Made by a program: the position numbers and the translations under genes
The notes under the pieces: generated by a model
Databases searched by the model: none
Seen by the model: the letters and a program-made list of their open reading frames with translations, nothing else
What the model was told of the DNA's origin: nothing
Shown: piece after piece, positions 34,458 to 42,490 of the stretch
Layout of the letters: each line of letters starts with the position of its first letter
Position numbering within the stretch: the stretch's first letter is position 1
Source: Variovorax sp. IB41
GTDB taxonomy: Bacteria > Pseudomonadota > Gammaproteobacteria > Burkholderiales > Burkholderiaceae_C
Reading direction: 5' to 3'
NCBI RefSeq assembly: GCF_016405905.1
Contig: NZ_JAEFCB010000031.1
Location: 1 to 54,629 of the forward strand
DNA length: 54,629 bases

Positions 34458-34592
34458 TAATTGTTGGTTTTGTACTGAGCTAATTTCATTTTCCTGTCAT
34501 CTTTCGTTTCTAAGCTCACCGGCATCCGAGCGATGAACCCGCCCCTCCAGCGCTCCCGCTCTGCCCACAGATCCGAAACGAAGGAACCGATC

Positions 34593-35528
34593 ATGAACAA
34601 GCTCCTGGCCGTCGCGGCCGCCGCACTCACGCTGTCCGCAGCACTCTCTTTCCCGGCGCATGCGCAATCCGTGGCCGACGGCTCGCGCGAGCACCCGCTG
34701 CGCGTGCTGCTGATTCCCGCCGACGGCGGCACCGAGTCGGGCACCAAGGCCGACTACGCGCCGGTCTTCAACGCCATCACGCGCACCACGGGCCTGAACT
34801 TCGACCTGAAGGTCGGCCAGTCGTACGGCGCCGTGGTCGAGGGCATGTGCAACCAGCTGGCCGACATCGCCTTCTTCGGCCCCGTGTCGTATGTGCAGGC
34901 CCACAAGCGCGGCTGCGCGCAGCTCCTGGCCGTGGGCGTGGAGAAGGGCGCCTCGGTGTACTACGCCGGCATGTTCGCCAAGGCCAATGCGCCCATCGCC
35001 ACCATCAAGGACGTCAAGGGCAAGCGCGTGGCCTTCGGCGACGTCAACTCGGCCTCCAGCTTCACCTTCCAGGTCGCGATGCTGATGGACGCGGGCATGG
35101 ACCCGGCCAAGGACCTCTCGGCCATCCGCATGACCGGCAGCCACGCGAGCAGCCTGGCCGCGCTCGTGCAGGACCAGGTCGACGTGGCCTCGCTCTCGTT
35201 CGACTCGTACGAGAAGGCCGTCAAGCAAGGCGCCGTCGATCCCAAGACCATGAAGGTCATCGCCAAGAGCATCGCCATTCCGTACCCGCCGCTCGCGCTC
35301 AATTCGAAGCTGCCCGAGCCACTCAAGACCAAGCTCAAGGACGCCTTCCAGACGGTCAACAAGGCCCCCGGCATCACGCCCGACATGATCCGCGGCTACG
35401 GCGGCGGCAAGATCGACGGCTACGACACCAAGTTCTCGGAGGACGAGTTCAACGTCGCCGCGGAAAAGCTGGGCCTGCTGACCGACGAGCTCAAGGGCCG
35501 CATCCTCTCCAAGGCCGCGGAGCGTTGA
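34593..35528 (+). CDS. phnD: Phosphonate-type ABC transporter substrate-binding protein
   Basis: A 311-residue periplasmic binding protein with a signal peptide ending in AHAQS. The mature part starts PLRVLLIPADGGTESGTKAD and continues with LKVGQSYGAVVEGMCN, IAFFGPVSYVQA, KRVAFGDVNSASSFTFQ and VDVASLSFDSYEKAV. These are the phosphonate/phosphite-binding (PhnD) landmarks, where the helix after SASS binds the phosphorus group. RBS AAGGAA lies at 34581. It heads a phnDCE operon. No C-P lyase or phosphonatase gene is in view. Confidence 0.9.
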   Translation: MNKLLAVAAAALTLSAALSFPAHAQSVADGSREHPLRVLLIPADGGTESGTKADYAPVFNAITRTTGLNFDLKVGQSYGAVVEGMCNQLADIAFFGPVSYVQAHKRGCAQLLAVGVEKGASVYYAGMFAKANAPIATIKDVKGKRVAFGDVNSASSFTFQVAMLMDAGMDPAKDLSAIRMTGSHASSLAALVQDQVDVASLSFDSYEKAVKQGAVDPKTMKVIAKSIAIPYPPLALNSKLPEPLKTKLKDAFQTVNKAPGITPDMIRGYGGGKIDGYDTKFSEDEFNVAAEKLGLLTDELKGRILSKAAER

Positions 35529-35536
35529 GCACGGCC

Positions 35537-36361
35537 ATGCTGAATTTCGATTCGGTCGCCATGCGCTATGCCGACGGCACGCGCGCGCTCGACGGCGTCT
35601 CGCTCGCGGTGCCCACCGGCCAGTTCTGCGTGGTGCTGGGCTCCTCGGGCGCCGGCAAGTCGACGCTGCTGCGCATGGCCAACGGGTTGGTGCGGCCGAC
35701 CGGCGGCGCGGTGCAGGTGGAGGGCGTGCCGATCGTGGCCGCTGCGCTCGCCCGCATCCGCCCGCGCATCGGCATGATCCACCAGCAGTTCAACCTCGTG
35801 CTGCGTTCCACCGTGGCCGAGAACGTGCTGGCCGGTGCGCTGCCCGCGATGCCGACGTGGCGCGCGCTGCTGGGCCTCTTTACCGACGCGCAGCGCGCCA
35901 AGGCCTGCGCGCTGATCGAATCGGTGGGCCTGCACGAGCAGCACCTCATGCGCCGCGTGAGCGAACTCTCGGGCGGCCAGCAGCAGCGCGTGGGCATCGC
36001 GCGCGCCTTCATGCTCGATCCGCCGCTGGTGCTGGCCGACGAGCCCGTGGCGAGCCTGGACCCGCAGACCAGCCACGACGTGCTCTCGCTGCTGCGGCGC
36101 GAGGCGCGCGAGCGCGGCACCACGGTGCTGTGCAGCCTGCACCAGATCGAGCTGGCCTGCGAATTCGCCGACCGCATCGTGGCGCTGCGCCATGGTGCGG
36201 TGGTGTTCGACGGCGCGCCCGAAGCGTTCGACCCGAAGGTCTTCGATGCGATCTACGGCCGGCCCGCGGCGGCCGCACAACCACCGGCTCCATTGAACGA
36301 ACCCGAGGCCGTGCTGCCGCTGCACGCCGGCCATGCGGGCTTGCTGGAGATGGCGCAATGA
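35537..36361 (+). CDS. phnC: Phosphonate-type ABC transporter ATP-binding protein
   Basis: A 274-residue ATPase. Walker A is GSSGAGKST (residues 35-43), Q-loop IGMIHQQFNLV, signature ELSGGQQQRVGIARA, Walker B PLVLADEPVASLDP and switch His in CSLHQIELA. It closely follows the PhnC pattern (LLRMANGLVRPTGG). A C-terminal tail of about 30 residues after YGRP exceeds the usual end. The stop overlaps the next start (ATGA), so phnE is translationally coupled. Confidence 0.92.
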   Translation: MLNFDSVAMRYADGTRALDGVSLAVPTGQFCVVLGSSGAGKSTLLRMANGLVRPTGGAVQVEGVPIVAAALARIRPRIGMIHQQFNLVLRSTVAENVLAGALPAMPTWRALLGLFTDAQRAKACALIESVGLHEQHLMRRVSELSGGQQQRVGIARAFMLDPPLVLADEPVASLDPQTSHDVLSLLRREARERGTTVLCSLHQIELACEFADRIVALRHGAVVFDGAPEAFDPKVFDAIYGRPAAAAQPPAPLNEPEAVLPLHAGHAGLLEMAQ

Positions 36362-37368
36362 ACCAGCCCGCATCCCGCCCTTCGTCGGCCTGGGAGCTGC
36401 CGCGCCCCTTCGGCACCCGCAGCCTCGTCGTGCTGTTTCTCGTGATCGTCGTCGGCTTCTTCGCCGGCCAGCGCGTGGAGATGGGCCGCATGCTCTCGCT
36501 CACCGGCGAAGGCGTGCTCGCCGCCGTGGGCCTGCGCGACCAGTCGCAGGTGCTCTCGGGGCTGGGCACCATCGCGCGCTCGCTGTTTCCGCCGCAGGTG
36601 TCCGAGCGCACCGAGGTCGCGCGCATCGAGGGCTTCGACCGCAACCGGCTGCCCTGGTTCTCGCACGTGGAGTCCGAGGAATCGCGCCAGCCCAAGCTCA
36701 ATCCGCAGACGCTGCAGATGGAGGAGGTGGTCGACCAGCGCGAGGTGCTGGTGGAGCCCTTCGGCTACCTCTGGCACGTGGCGGTGAAGATGCTCGAGAC
36801 CTTCGAGATCGCCATCTGGGCCACGCTGCTGGCCATCGTGCTGAGCGCGCCGCTGGCCTGGTGCAGCGCCAAGAACTACACGCCCCACCGCGCCGTCTAC
36901 ACGCTCGCGCGCAGCGTGGTGGGCATGTTCCGCGCGGTGCCCGAACTCGTGAGCGCGCTCTTCCTGGTGCTGGCCTACGGCTTCGGCCCGATCGCCGGCG
37001 TGCTGGCTCTCGCGCTGCACTCGGCGGGCTTTCTCGGCAAGTTCTACGCCGAAGACATCGAGACCGCCGACGACAAGCCGCAGGAGGCGCTGCGCGCCAT
37101 CGGCGCGAACAAGCTGAAGGTGATGCGCTTCGCGGTGCTGCCGCAGGTGATGCCCCAGTTCATCGCCTACACGCTCTACGTGCTCGACCGCAACGTGCGC
37201 ATGGCCACCGTGGTGGGCCTGGTGGGCGCGGGCGGCATCGGGCAGGAATTGAAGGGCCGCTACGACATGTACAACTACGCGCACGTCGGAACGATCCTGA
37301 TCGCGATCTTCCTCACGGTCCTCGTGCTCGACAGGGTCGCAGCCCGCCTGCGCAGCCGCTATGCCTGA
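36358..37368 (+). CDS. phnE: Phosphonate-type ABC transporter permease
   Basis: A 336-residue PhnE-like permease. Helix 1 lies near residues 20-38. The canonical permease block includes EIAIWATLLAIVLSAPLAW, FRAVPELVSALFLVLAYGFG, the EAA-type loop QEALRAIGANKLKVMRFAVLP and GLVGAGGIGQELKGRY. Between helix 1 and that block there is an enlarged hydrophilic region of about 95 residues (roughly 40-135), longer than in typical PhnE. It may be periplasmic. It ends the phnDCE operon. Confidence 0.9.
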   Translation: MNQPASRPSSAWELPRPFGTRSLVVLFLVIVVGFFAGQRVEMGRMLSLTGEGVLAAVGLRDQSQVLSGLGTIARSLFPPQVSERTEVARIEGFDRNRLPWFSHVESEESRQPKLNPQTLQMEEVVDQREVLVEPFGYLWHVAVKMLETFEIAIWATLLAIVLSAPLAWCSAKNYTPHRAVYTLARSVVGMFRAVPELVSALFLVLAYGFGPIAGVLALALHSAGFLGKFYAEDIETADDKPQEALRAIGANKLKVMRFAVLPQVMPQFIAYTLYVLDRNVRMATVVGLVGAGGIGQELKGRYDMYNYAHVGTILIAIFLTVLVLDRVAARLRSRYA

Positions 37369-37477
37369 GCGCTAGCCCCCGCACCCATCCCGACTTTCCT
37401 TCGATTCCGATGCGAGCCCTTCGCGGGCCCGCAGGGGATCGCTTCGCCCTCGATCTTTCGTTCCAAAGGACACACCC

Positions 37478-37696
37478 ATGAAATCAGCTTCTTCCCGGTA
37501 CGGCCTCGCTGCGGCGGGCCTCGTCTTGTGCCTTGGCCTCGCTGCCTGCGGCGGTGGTGGTGGTGGTGGCGGCGGCGGTGGTGGTGGCTTGCCCATTCTT
37601 CCGCCGGGCCAGACGCCGCCCGCCGGCAGCGGCCCGCAGCAGCCCGGCGGCGACCAGCCCCAGCAGCCCGCGCCCGCCCTGAAGTGCGCGCCCTGA
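37478..37696 (+). CDS. Tiny poly-Gly lipoprotein
   Basis: A 72-residue protein. The signal peptide ends in the lipobox LAAC, and Cys24 is followed by 13 consecutive glycines (encoded by a GGT/GGC tract, 37550-37588) and then a Pro/Gln-rich tail ending in KCAP. An AAAGGA ribosome site precedes the ATG. The gene lies between phnE and the phospholipase C gene. Similar small lipoproteins with a Gly linker occur in Burkholderiales but have no known function. The triplet tract can change length without frameshift. Confidence 0.7.
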   Translation: MKSASSRYGLAAAGLVLCLGLAACGGGGGGGGGGGGGLPILPPGQTPPAGSGPQQPGGDQPQQPAPALKCAP

Positions 37697-37762
37697 CAGC
37701 GCCGCCCGCCCACCGATCCGCTCCTTCGCTCCTTGTTTTTCTCCCGCGTTGAAAGACCACCC

Positions 37763-40021
37763 ATGAACACCCCCAACCGTCGCGATTTCTTCCGCAAGTC
37801 GGCCGGCGCCATCGGCGCCGCCTCGGCAATGACGATGCTGCCGCCCGTCATCCGCAAGGCGCTGGCCATCGAGGCCGCCGTCGACACCGGCACCATCAAC
37901 GACATCAAGCACATCGTGATCCTGATGCAGGAGAACCGCAGCTTCGACCACTACTTCGGCACCCTGCGCGGCGTGCGCGGTTTCGGCGACCGTTTCCCGA
38001 TTCCGCTGGCCAACGGCAAGCCGGTGTTCTTCCAGCCCAACACCGTCGTCGGCGGCCCGGAGATCCAGCCCTTCCGCCGCGACTCCACGATCGCCAATGC
38101 GCTGATCGGCTCGGGCGCGCCGCACAGCTTTCCCGACATGCAGGGCGCATGGAACCAGGGAAAGATGGACCGCTGGATCCAGTTCAAGAACCAGGTGACG
38201 ATGGGCTATTACCTGCGCGAAGACATCCCGTTCCAGTTCGCGCTGGCCGATGCCTTCACGCTCTGCGACAGCTACCACTGCTCCATCCTCACCGGCACCG
38301 ATCCGAACCGCGTCATCTTCTGGTCGGGCTCCAACTTCAACCCCGAGTTGCGCAAGAAGGGCATCAACAGCACGGACACCGATTCGGAGCCGGTGAACTC
38401 GCGCTGCTGGCCCAGCCCCTCCAACTGGGTCGCGGGCCGCGCGCAGAAGACCGACGGCACGGGCCAGACCGACCCGACCTCGGGTGCCTACAACTACAAG
38501 TACGTCAACAACTCCTTCAAGTGGGACACGCTGCCGGACGTGCTGCAGAAGGCGGGCATCACCTGGCACATCTACCAGAACATGAACAACAACTGGACGG
38601 GCGCCATGAACGGGTGCCTGGCCTTCGAGAGCTTCCGCACCGCGCAGCCGGGCTCGCCGATCTATGAGCACGGCTTGACGGGTGGCCCCGCGGCGGCCGA
38701 CGGCGCGGTCAACTTCCTCGCCCAGCTCAAGCAGGACGTGATGAACGACACCCTTCCGCAAGTCTCATGGGTGCTGCCCACGCAGGCGCTGGCCGAGCAC
38801 CCGGGCAGCAGCGAAGGCACGGCCGGCGCGGCCGACTTCGTCTCGGACGTGCTGAGCGCGCTCACTTCCAACCCCGCGGTGTGGAGCAAGACGGCGCTCT
38901 TCGTCACCTTCGACGAGAACGACGGTTTCTTCGACCACATGGCGATGCCGTCGGTGCCGTCGTACAGCGCGAGCGGCGAGCTGATGGGCAAGTCCACCGT
39001 GCCGCTGGACGGCGAGTATTTCGACGCCTCGGTTGGCAGCTACCTGAACGCCGCCGACACCACCAGCGGCAAGACGCGCCCCTGGGGCCTGAGCGCGCGC
39101 GTGCCGATGTACGTGGTGTCGCCGTGGAGCAAGGGCGGCTGGGTCGATTCGCAGGTGTTCGACCACACCTCGATGGGCCGCTTCCTGGAAAAGCGCTTCG
39201 GCATCACGATCGACGCCATCAGCCCGTGGCACCGCGCGGTCAGCGGCGACCTCACCTCGTGCTTCGACTTCGTGAGCCCGAACGATCCGGTCGTGCCCAA
39301 GCTGCCCGACACGAGCGGCTATCCCGCGATCAACCTGGCGCAGAAGGCGCTGGCCAACACGGGCGTCATCACCAAGGCCCCGGTCACGCCGCAGCCGCTC
39401 TTCCAGGAAACCGGCACGCGCTTCTCGCGCGCGCTGCCCTACGAACTGCACACCAGCGCGCGCATCGAGACGCGCGGCCTCGTGTCGCTGATCTTCAGCA
39501 ACACCGGCGACCAGGGCGCGGTGTTCCACGTCTACGACAAGCTGCACCTGGACCGCATCCCGCGCCGCTACACCGTGGAAGCAGGCAAGCAGCTGACCGA
39601 CTTCTGGAACGCCGGCGCCACCGACAGCGGCAAGTACGAGCTGTGGGTGTACAGCAGCAACGGCTTCGTGCGCACCTTCAAGGGCGACGCGCTGGCCACC
39701 GACACCGCGGCCTTCAAGCCCGAGGTGCAGGTCTGCTACGACCCGGCCGCGGGCCAGGTCTACGTGAAGGTGCACAACACCGGCACGGGCAGCGGCACCG
39801 TCTCGGTCAAGGCCAACGCCTATCGCGCCGACGGTCCCTGGTCGCTCGACGTGGCCGCGGGCGCCACGGGCCTGCTGCACTGGAACCTGGAAGACAGCGG
39901 CCACTGGTACGACTTCACCGTCGCCGCCGACAACTTCGAGCGCCGCTTCTCGGGCCGCGTCGAAACCGGCAAGCCGAGCGTGAGCGATCCGGCGATGGCG
40001 CTGCATCTCGCGGCGGTCTGA
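37763..40021 (+). CDS. Phosphocholine-specific phospholipase C
   Basis: A 752-residue secreted enzyme. The twin-arginine signal is NRRDFFRKSAGAIGAA. The phosphoesterase-family core contains the hallmark IVILMQENRSFDHYFGTLRG (residues about 52-71), PLANGKPVFFQ, TGTDPNRVIFWSG and VTFDENDGFFDHMA. The C-terminal part carries two DUF756-type domains (from about residue 540) as in PlcH/PlcN. It hydrolyses phosphatidylcholine or sphingomyelin, releasing phosphorylcholine, and would be Tat-exported. An in-frame ATG at 37733 is less likely. A trimeric autotransporter gene begins 32 bases downstream. Confidence 0.93.
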   Translation: MNTPNRRDFFRKSAGAIGAASAMTMLPPVIRKALAIEAAVDTGTINDIKHIVILMQENRSFDHYFGTLRGVRGFGDRFPIPLANGKPVFFQPNTVVGGPEIQPFRRDSTIANALIGSGAPHSFPDMQGAWNQGKMDRWIQFKNQVTMGYYLREDIPFQFALADAFTLCDSYHCSILTGTDPNRVIFWSGSNFNPELRKKGINSTDTDSEPVNSRCWPSPSNWVAGRAQKTDGTGQTDPTSGAYNYKYVNNSFKWDTLPDVLQKAGITWHIYQNMNNNWTGAMNGCLAFESFRTAQPGSPIYEHGLTGGPAAADGAVNFLAQLKQDVMNDTLPQVSWVLPTQALAEHPGSSEGTAGAADFVSDVLSALTSNPAVWSKTALFVTFDENDGFFDHMAMPSVPSYSASGELMGKSTVPLDGEYFDASVGSYLNAADTTSGKTRPWGLSARVPMYVVSPWSKGGWVDSQVFDHTSMGRFLEKRFGITIDAISPWHRAVSGDLTSCFDFVSPNDPVVPKLPDTSGYPAINLAQKALANTGVITKAPVTPQPLFQETGTRFSRALPYELHTSARIETRGLVSLIFSNTGDQGAVFHVYDKLHLDRIPRRYTVEAGKQLTDFWNAGATDSGKYELWVYSSNGFVRTFKGDALATDTAAFKPEVQVCYDPAAGQVYVKVHNTGTGSGTVSVKANAYRADGPWSLDVAAGATGLLHWNLEDSGHWYDFTVAADNFERRFSGRVETGKPSVSDPAMALHLAAV

Positions 40022-40053
40022 ACGCGCCCGCAACGACAACACAGAGGAGAAGC

Positions 40054-41955
40054 ATGAAACACAAGCGCGCAACGCGCGGCGCAGCCCTGGTCGGGCTGGC
40101 CGTCGCGCTCGGCTCCGGCATGGGCATGGGTATGGGCCTGGCCCATGCCCAGACCATCACCTGGGACCCGGCCAAGTCCAACCTGGGCATCGGCACCGGC
40201 ACGGGCACGACCGGCGTCACCGGCACCAACAACCAGGCGATGGGCACCGGCACCGGCAACAACGTCAGCACCAAGTACAACCTGGCCATCGGCGACGGCG
40301 CGGGCACCAACGTGAGCGGCGACAACGCCAACCAGGCCATCGGCTTCCAGGCGGGCACCGACGTGAAGGGCGGCTGGAACCAGTCCTTCGGCCGCAGCGC
40401 CGGCGACAACGTCACGGGCAACCACAACAACGCGACGGGCTTTCACGCCGGCAGCGGCGTGACCGGCTCGGACAACAACTCCACCGGCACCAACGCCGGC
40501 ATGGCCGTCGCGGGCAGCAACAACAACGCGATGGGCAACGGCGCCGGCAGCAACGTCACGGGCAGCGAGAACACGGCCATCGGCACCAACGCCGGCAAGA
40601 ACGTGACCGGCAGCAGCGACATCTCGATGGGCAACGGCGCGGGCAACAACGTCAGCACCAACTGGAACCTGGCCATCGGCGAAGGCGCGGGCACCAACGT
40701 GTCGGGCAAGAACGCGAACCAGGCGATCGGCTACTACGCCGGCACCGACGTGGTCGGCGGCTGGAACCAGACCATGGGCCGCAGCGCCGGCGAGAACGTC
40801 ACCGGCGACTACAACAACTCCAACGGATATGCCGCGGGCCAGTTCGTCACCGGCAACCGCAACGACGCCACCGGCTCCAACGCCGGCCAGCACGTCACCG
40901 GCTCCGACAACGAGGCCTACGGCACCAGCGCCGGGGGCAACGTCACGGGCAATGGCAACCAGGCCTACGGCAACGGCGCGGGCCGCGACGTGAACGGCAG
41001 CAACAACATCTCCACCGGCGAAGGCGCGGGCGGCGGCGTCAAGGGCTCGGGCAACCAGGCCTCGGGCCAGATGGCCGGCGCGCAGGTCTCGGGCAACAAC
41101 AACCTGGCGATGGGCCAGGGCGCGGGCGGCGGCGTGCAGGGCAACCGCAACCAGGCCTTCGGCGCGACCGCCGGGCAGGGCGTGACGGGCAACGACAACG
41201 CGGCGCAGGGCAACGGCGCCGGCGCGCACGTGAGCGGCAACGCCAACATCGCCATCGGCAACGATGCGGGCGTGTACGTCAACGCGAACCAGACGCTGTC
41301 GATCGGCGCCTCGGCCCGCGCCAACGCCGACAACGCGATGGCCATCGGCAGCGGCGCGCAGGCGCAGGCCGATGGGGGTATCGCGCTGGGTGCCAACGCG
41401 GTGGTGCAGCACGCCAACAGCGTGGCGCTGGGCGCGGGCAGCGTGACCACGCGCGGCGCGCAAACCAACTACCTGGCCACGGGCATGGCGGGCCTGCAGT
41501 CGTCGGCCGGCGAAGTGGCGCTGGGCAACCGCCAGCTCACCGGCGTGGCGCCCGGCAGCGTGCCGACCGACGCGACCAACGTGGGCCAGGTGCAGGGCAT
41601 GGTGCAGAACGGCGTGGCCTCGGCCAACGCCTACACCGACACCATCGCCGCGCAGGGCCTGCCGTTCGGCAAGGCCTACACCGACTTCACGGCCGCGCGC
41701 CTGCAGAACCAGCTGGACGAGAACTCGCGGCGCGCCTTCGCGGGCATCGCGGGCGTCGCGGCGATGGAAGCCGCACCCCTCGTGCCCGGCAAGGTCAGCT
41801 ATGCCGTGGGCCTGGGCAACTTCCGCAGCGAAAGCGCGATGGGCGGGTCGCTGCGCCGCACTTCCGAAGACGGCCGCTACAGCGTCACACTGGGCGTGGG
41901 CGTGAGCAGCTCGGGCGCGGTGAGCCGCGTGGCGTTCACGGGCGTGTTCGACTGA
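40054..41955 (+). CDS. Trimeric autotransporter adhesin with 16-residue head repeats
   Basis: A 633-residue adhesin. It has a conventional signal peptide (no ESPR; MKHKRATRGAALVGLAVAL), cleaved after AHA. Residues 67-420 consist of about 22 units of consensus AGxxVxGxxNxAxGxx, mostly 16 residues, two with 17. Units 1-4 and 9-12 are nearly identical, marking an eight-unit duplication. Classic 14-residue YadA repeats, one neck (LTGVAPGSVPTDATN) and the YadA anchor follow, ending RVAFTGVFD. RBS GAGGAGA. It lies 32 bases after the phospholipase C gene and could share its transcript. Confidence 0.94.
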   Translation: MKHKRATRGAALVGLAVALGSGMGMGMGLAHAQTITWDPAKSNLGIGTGTGTTGVTGTNNQAMGTGTGNNVSTKYNLAIGDGAGTNVSGDNANQAIGFQAGTDVKGGWNQSFGRSAGDNVTGNHNNATGFHAGSGVTGSDNNSTGTNAGMAVAGSNNNAMGNGAGSNVTGSENTAIGTNAGKNVTGSSDISMGNGAGNNVSTNWNLAIGEGAGTNVSGKNANQAIGYYAGTDVVGGWNQTMGRSAGENVTGDYNNSNGYAAGQFVTGNRNDATGSNAGQHVTGSDNEAYGTSAGGNVTGNGNQAYGNGAGRDVNGSNNISTGEGAGGGVKGSGNQASGQMAGAQVSGNNNLAMGQGAGGGVQGNRNQAFGATAGQGVTGNDNAAQGNGAGAHVSGNANIAIGNDAGVYVNANQTLSIGASARANADNAMAIGSGAQAQADGGIALGANAVVQHANSVALGAGSVTTRGAQTNYLATGMAGLQSSAGEVALGNRQLTGVAPGSVPTDATNVGQVQGMVQNGVASANAYTDTIAAQGLPFGKAYTDFTAARLQNQLDENSRRAFAGIAGVAAMEAAPLVPGKVSYAVGLGNFRSESAMGGSLRRTSEDGRYSVTLGVGVSSSGAVSRVAFTGVFD

Positions 41956-42007
41956 GGCCGGCAACGCGCGGGAGGGCGCACACGCCGGCGCGCCTTCTCA
42001 CGCGGGT

Positions 42008-42043
42008 CTAAGCAACTCGTCATCGGCGCCTAAGTGGGTCGTC
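42008..42043 (+). promoter_or_regulatory. 22-bp-spaced direct repeat upstream of small exported gene
   Basis: CTAAGCAACTCGTC (42008-42021) and CTAAGTGGGTCGTC (42030-42043) agree at 10 of 14 positions. Their offset is 22 bases, two helical turns. They lie 37 bases before the ATG at 42080. This spacing fits binding of a dimeric regulator, for example a LytTR- or OmpR-type one; the regulator is unknown. Confidence 0.45.
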
Positions 42044-42079
42044 CTAGAGTGAAAAAACCAACCACTCCAGGAGACACCC

Positions 42080-42430
42080 ATGAGAGTTCGTACCGCAGTC
42101 CTTTGCATTGCCGCCGCACCGGCGCTGGTGCTGGCCTCGCTCGCGCACGCGGGCGGGCGCGGCGACCCCGACTATCCGCAGATGTCGCACTCCACCCAGT
42201 CGCGCGACGCGGTGGCCGAGGACGCCATGCGTGCCAACAACAGCATGCACGCGACCGAGATCCTCGAATCGCAGGTGCAGCGGCCGGTGTCGGGCGCCGA
42301 CCGCGCGCAGGTCCAGGCCGAGGCCGTGCGCGCCAACAACGCGATGCACCCGACCGAGATCCTCGAGTCGCAGGTGCAGCCGCCGGTGGCGTCGGCGAAC
42401 CTGCCTTCCGCGACTGGCAGCGGCGAGTAA
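42080..42430 (+). CDS. Small exported protein with internal tandem duplication
   Basis: A 116-residue protein with a signal peptide (MRVRTAVLCIAAAPALVLAS, cleaved near AHA). The mature part carries two copies of a 33-residue unit with core RANNxMHxTEILESQVQ (residues 51-67 and 84-100). DRAQVQAEAV between them resembles the small exported protein at 20341. RBS AGGAG precedes the ATG. I recognise no named family, and the role may be structural or secretory. It is convergent with the GH3 gene, and an 11-bp tandem repeat occupies the junction. Confidence 0.8.
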   Translation: MRVRTAVLCIAAAPALVLASLAHAGGRGDPDYPQMSHSTQSRDAVAEDAMRANNSMHATEILESQVQRPVSGADRAQVQAEAVRANNAMHPTEILESQVQPPVASANLPSATGSGE

Positions 42431-42435
42431 GCCGC

Positions 42436-42490
42436 GCGGCTCACTGGCGGCTCACTGGCGGGTCACCCGCGTTTCATTCGCGGTTCATTC
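42436..42490. repeat. Five 11-bp tandem repeats at a convergent junction
   Basis: The units are GCGGCTCACTG, GCGGCTCACTG, GCGGGTCACCC, GCGTTTCATTC, GCGGTTCATTC. They start five bases after the small exported gene and end over the GH3 stop codon (42485-42487). The 11-base period equals about one helical turn. Confidence 0.7.

Noticed and set aside
37550..37588. Poly-Gly tract as a phase-variation switch
   Set aside because: The repeat unit is a triplet, so length changes would not shift the frame.
40258..41300. Regular 48-base repeats resembling a CRISPR-like array
   Set aside because: The repeats are in frame and encode 16-residue adhesin units; there are no unique spacers of constant length flanked by identical repeats.
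39820..41964. Long open minus-strand frame opposite the second autotransporter
   Set aside because: Antisense shadow of the repeated adhesin gene.
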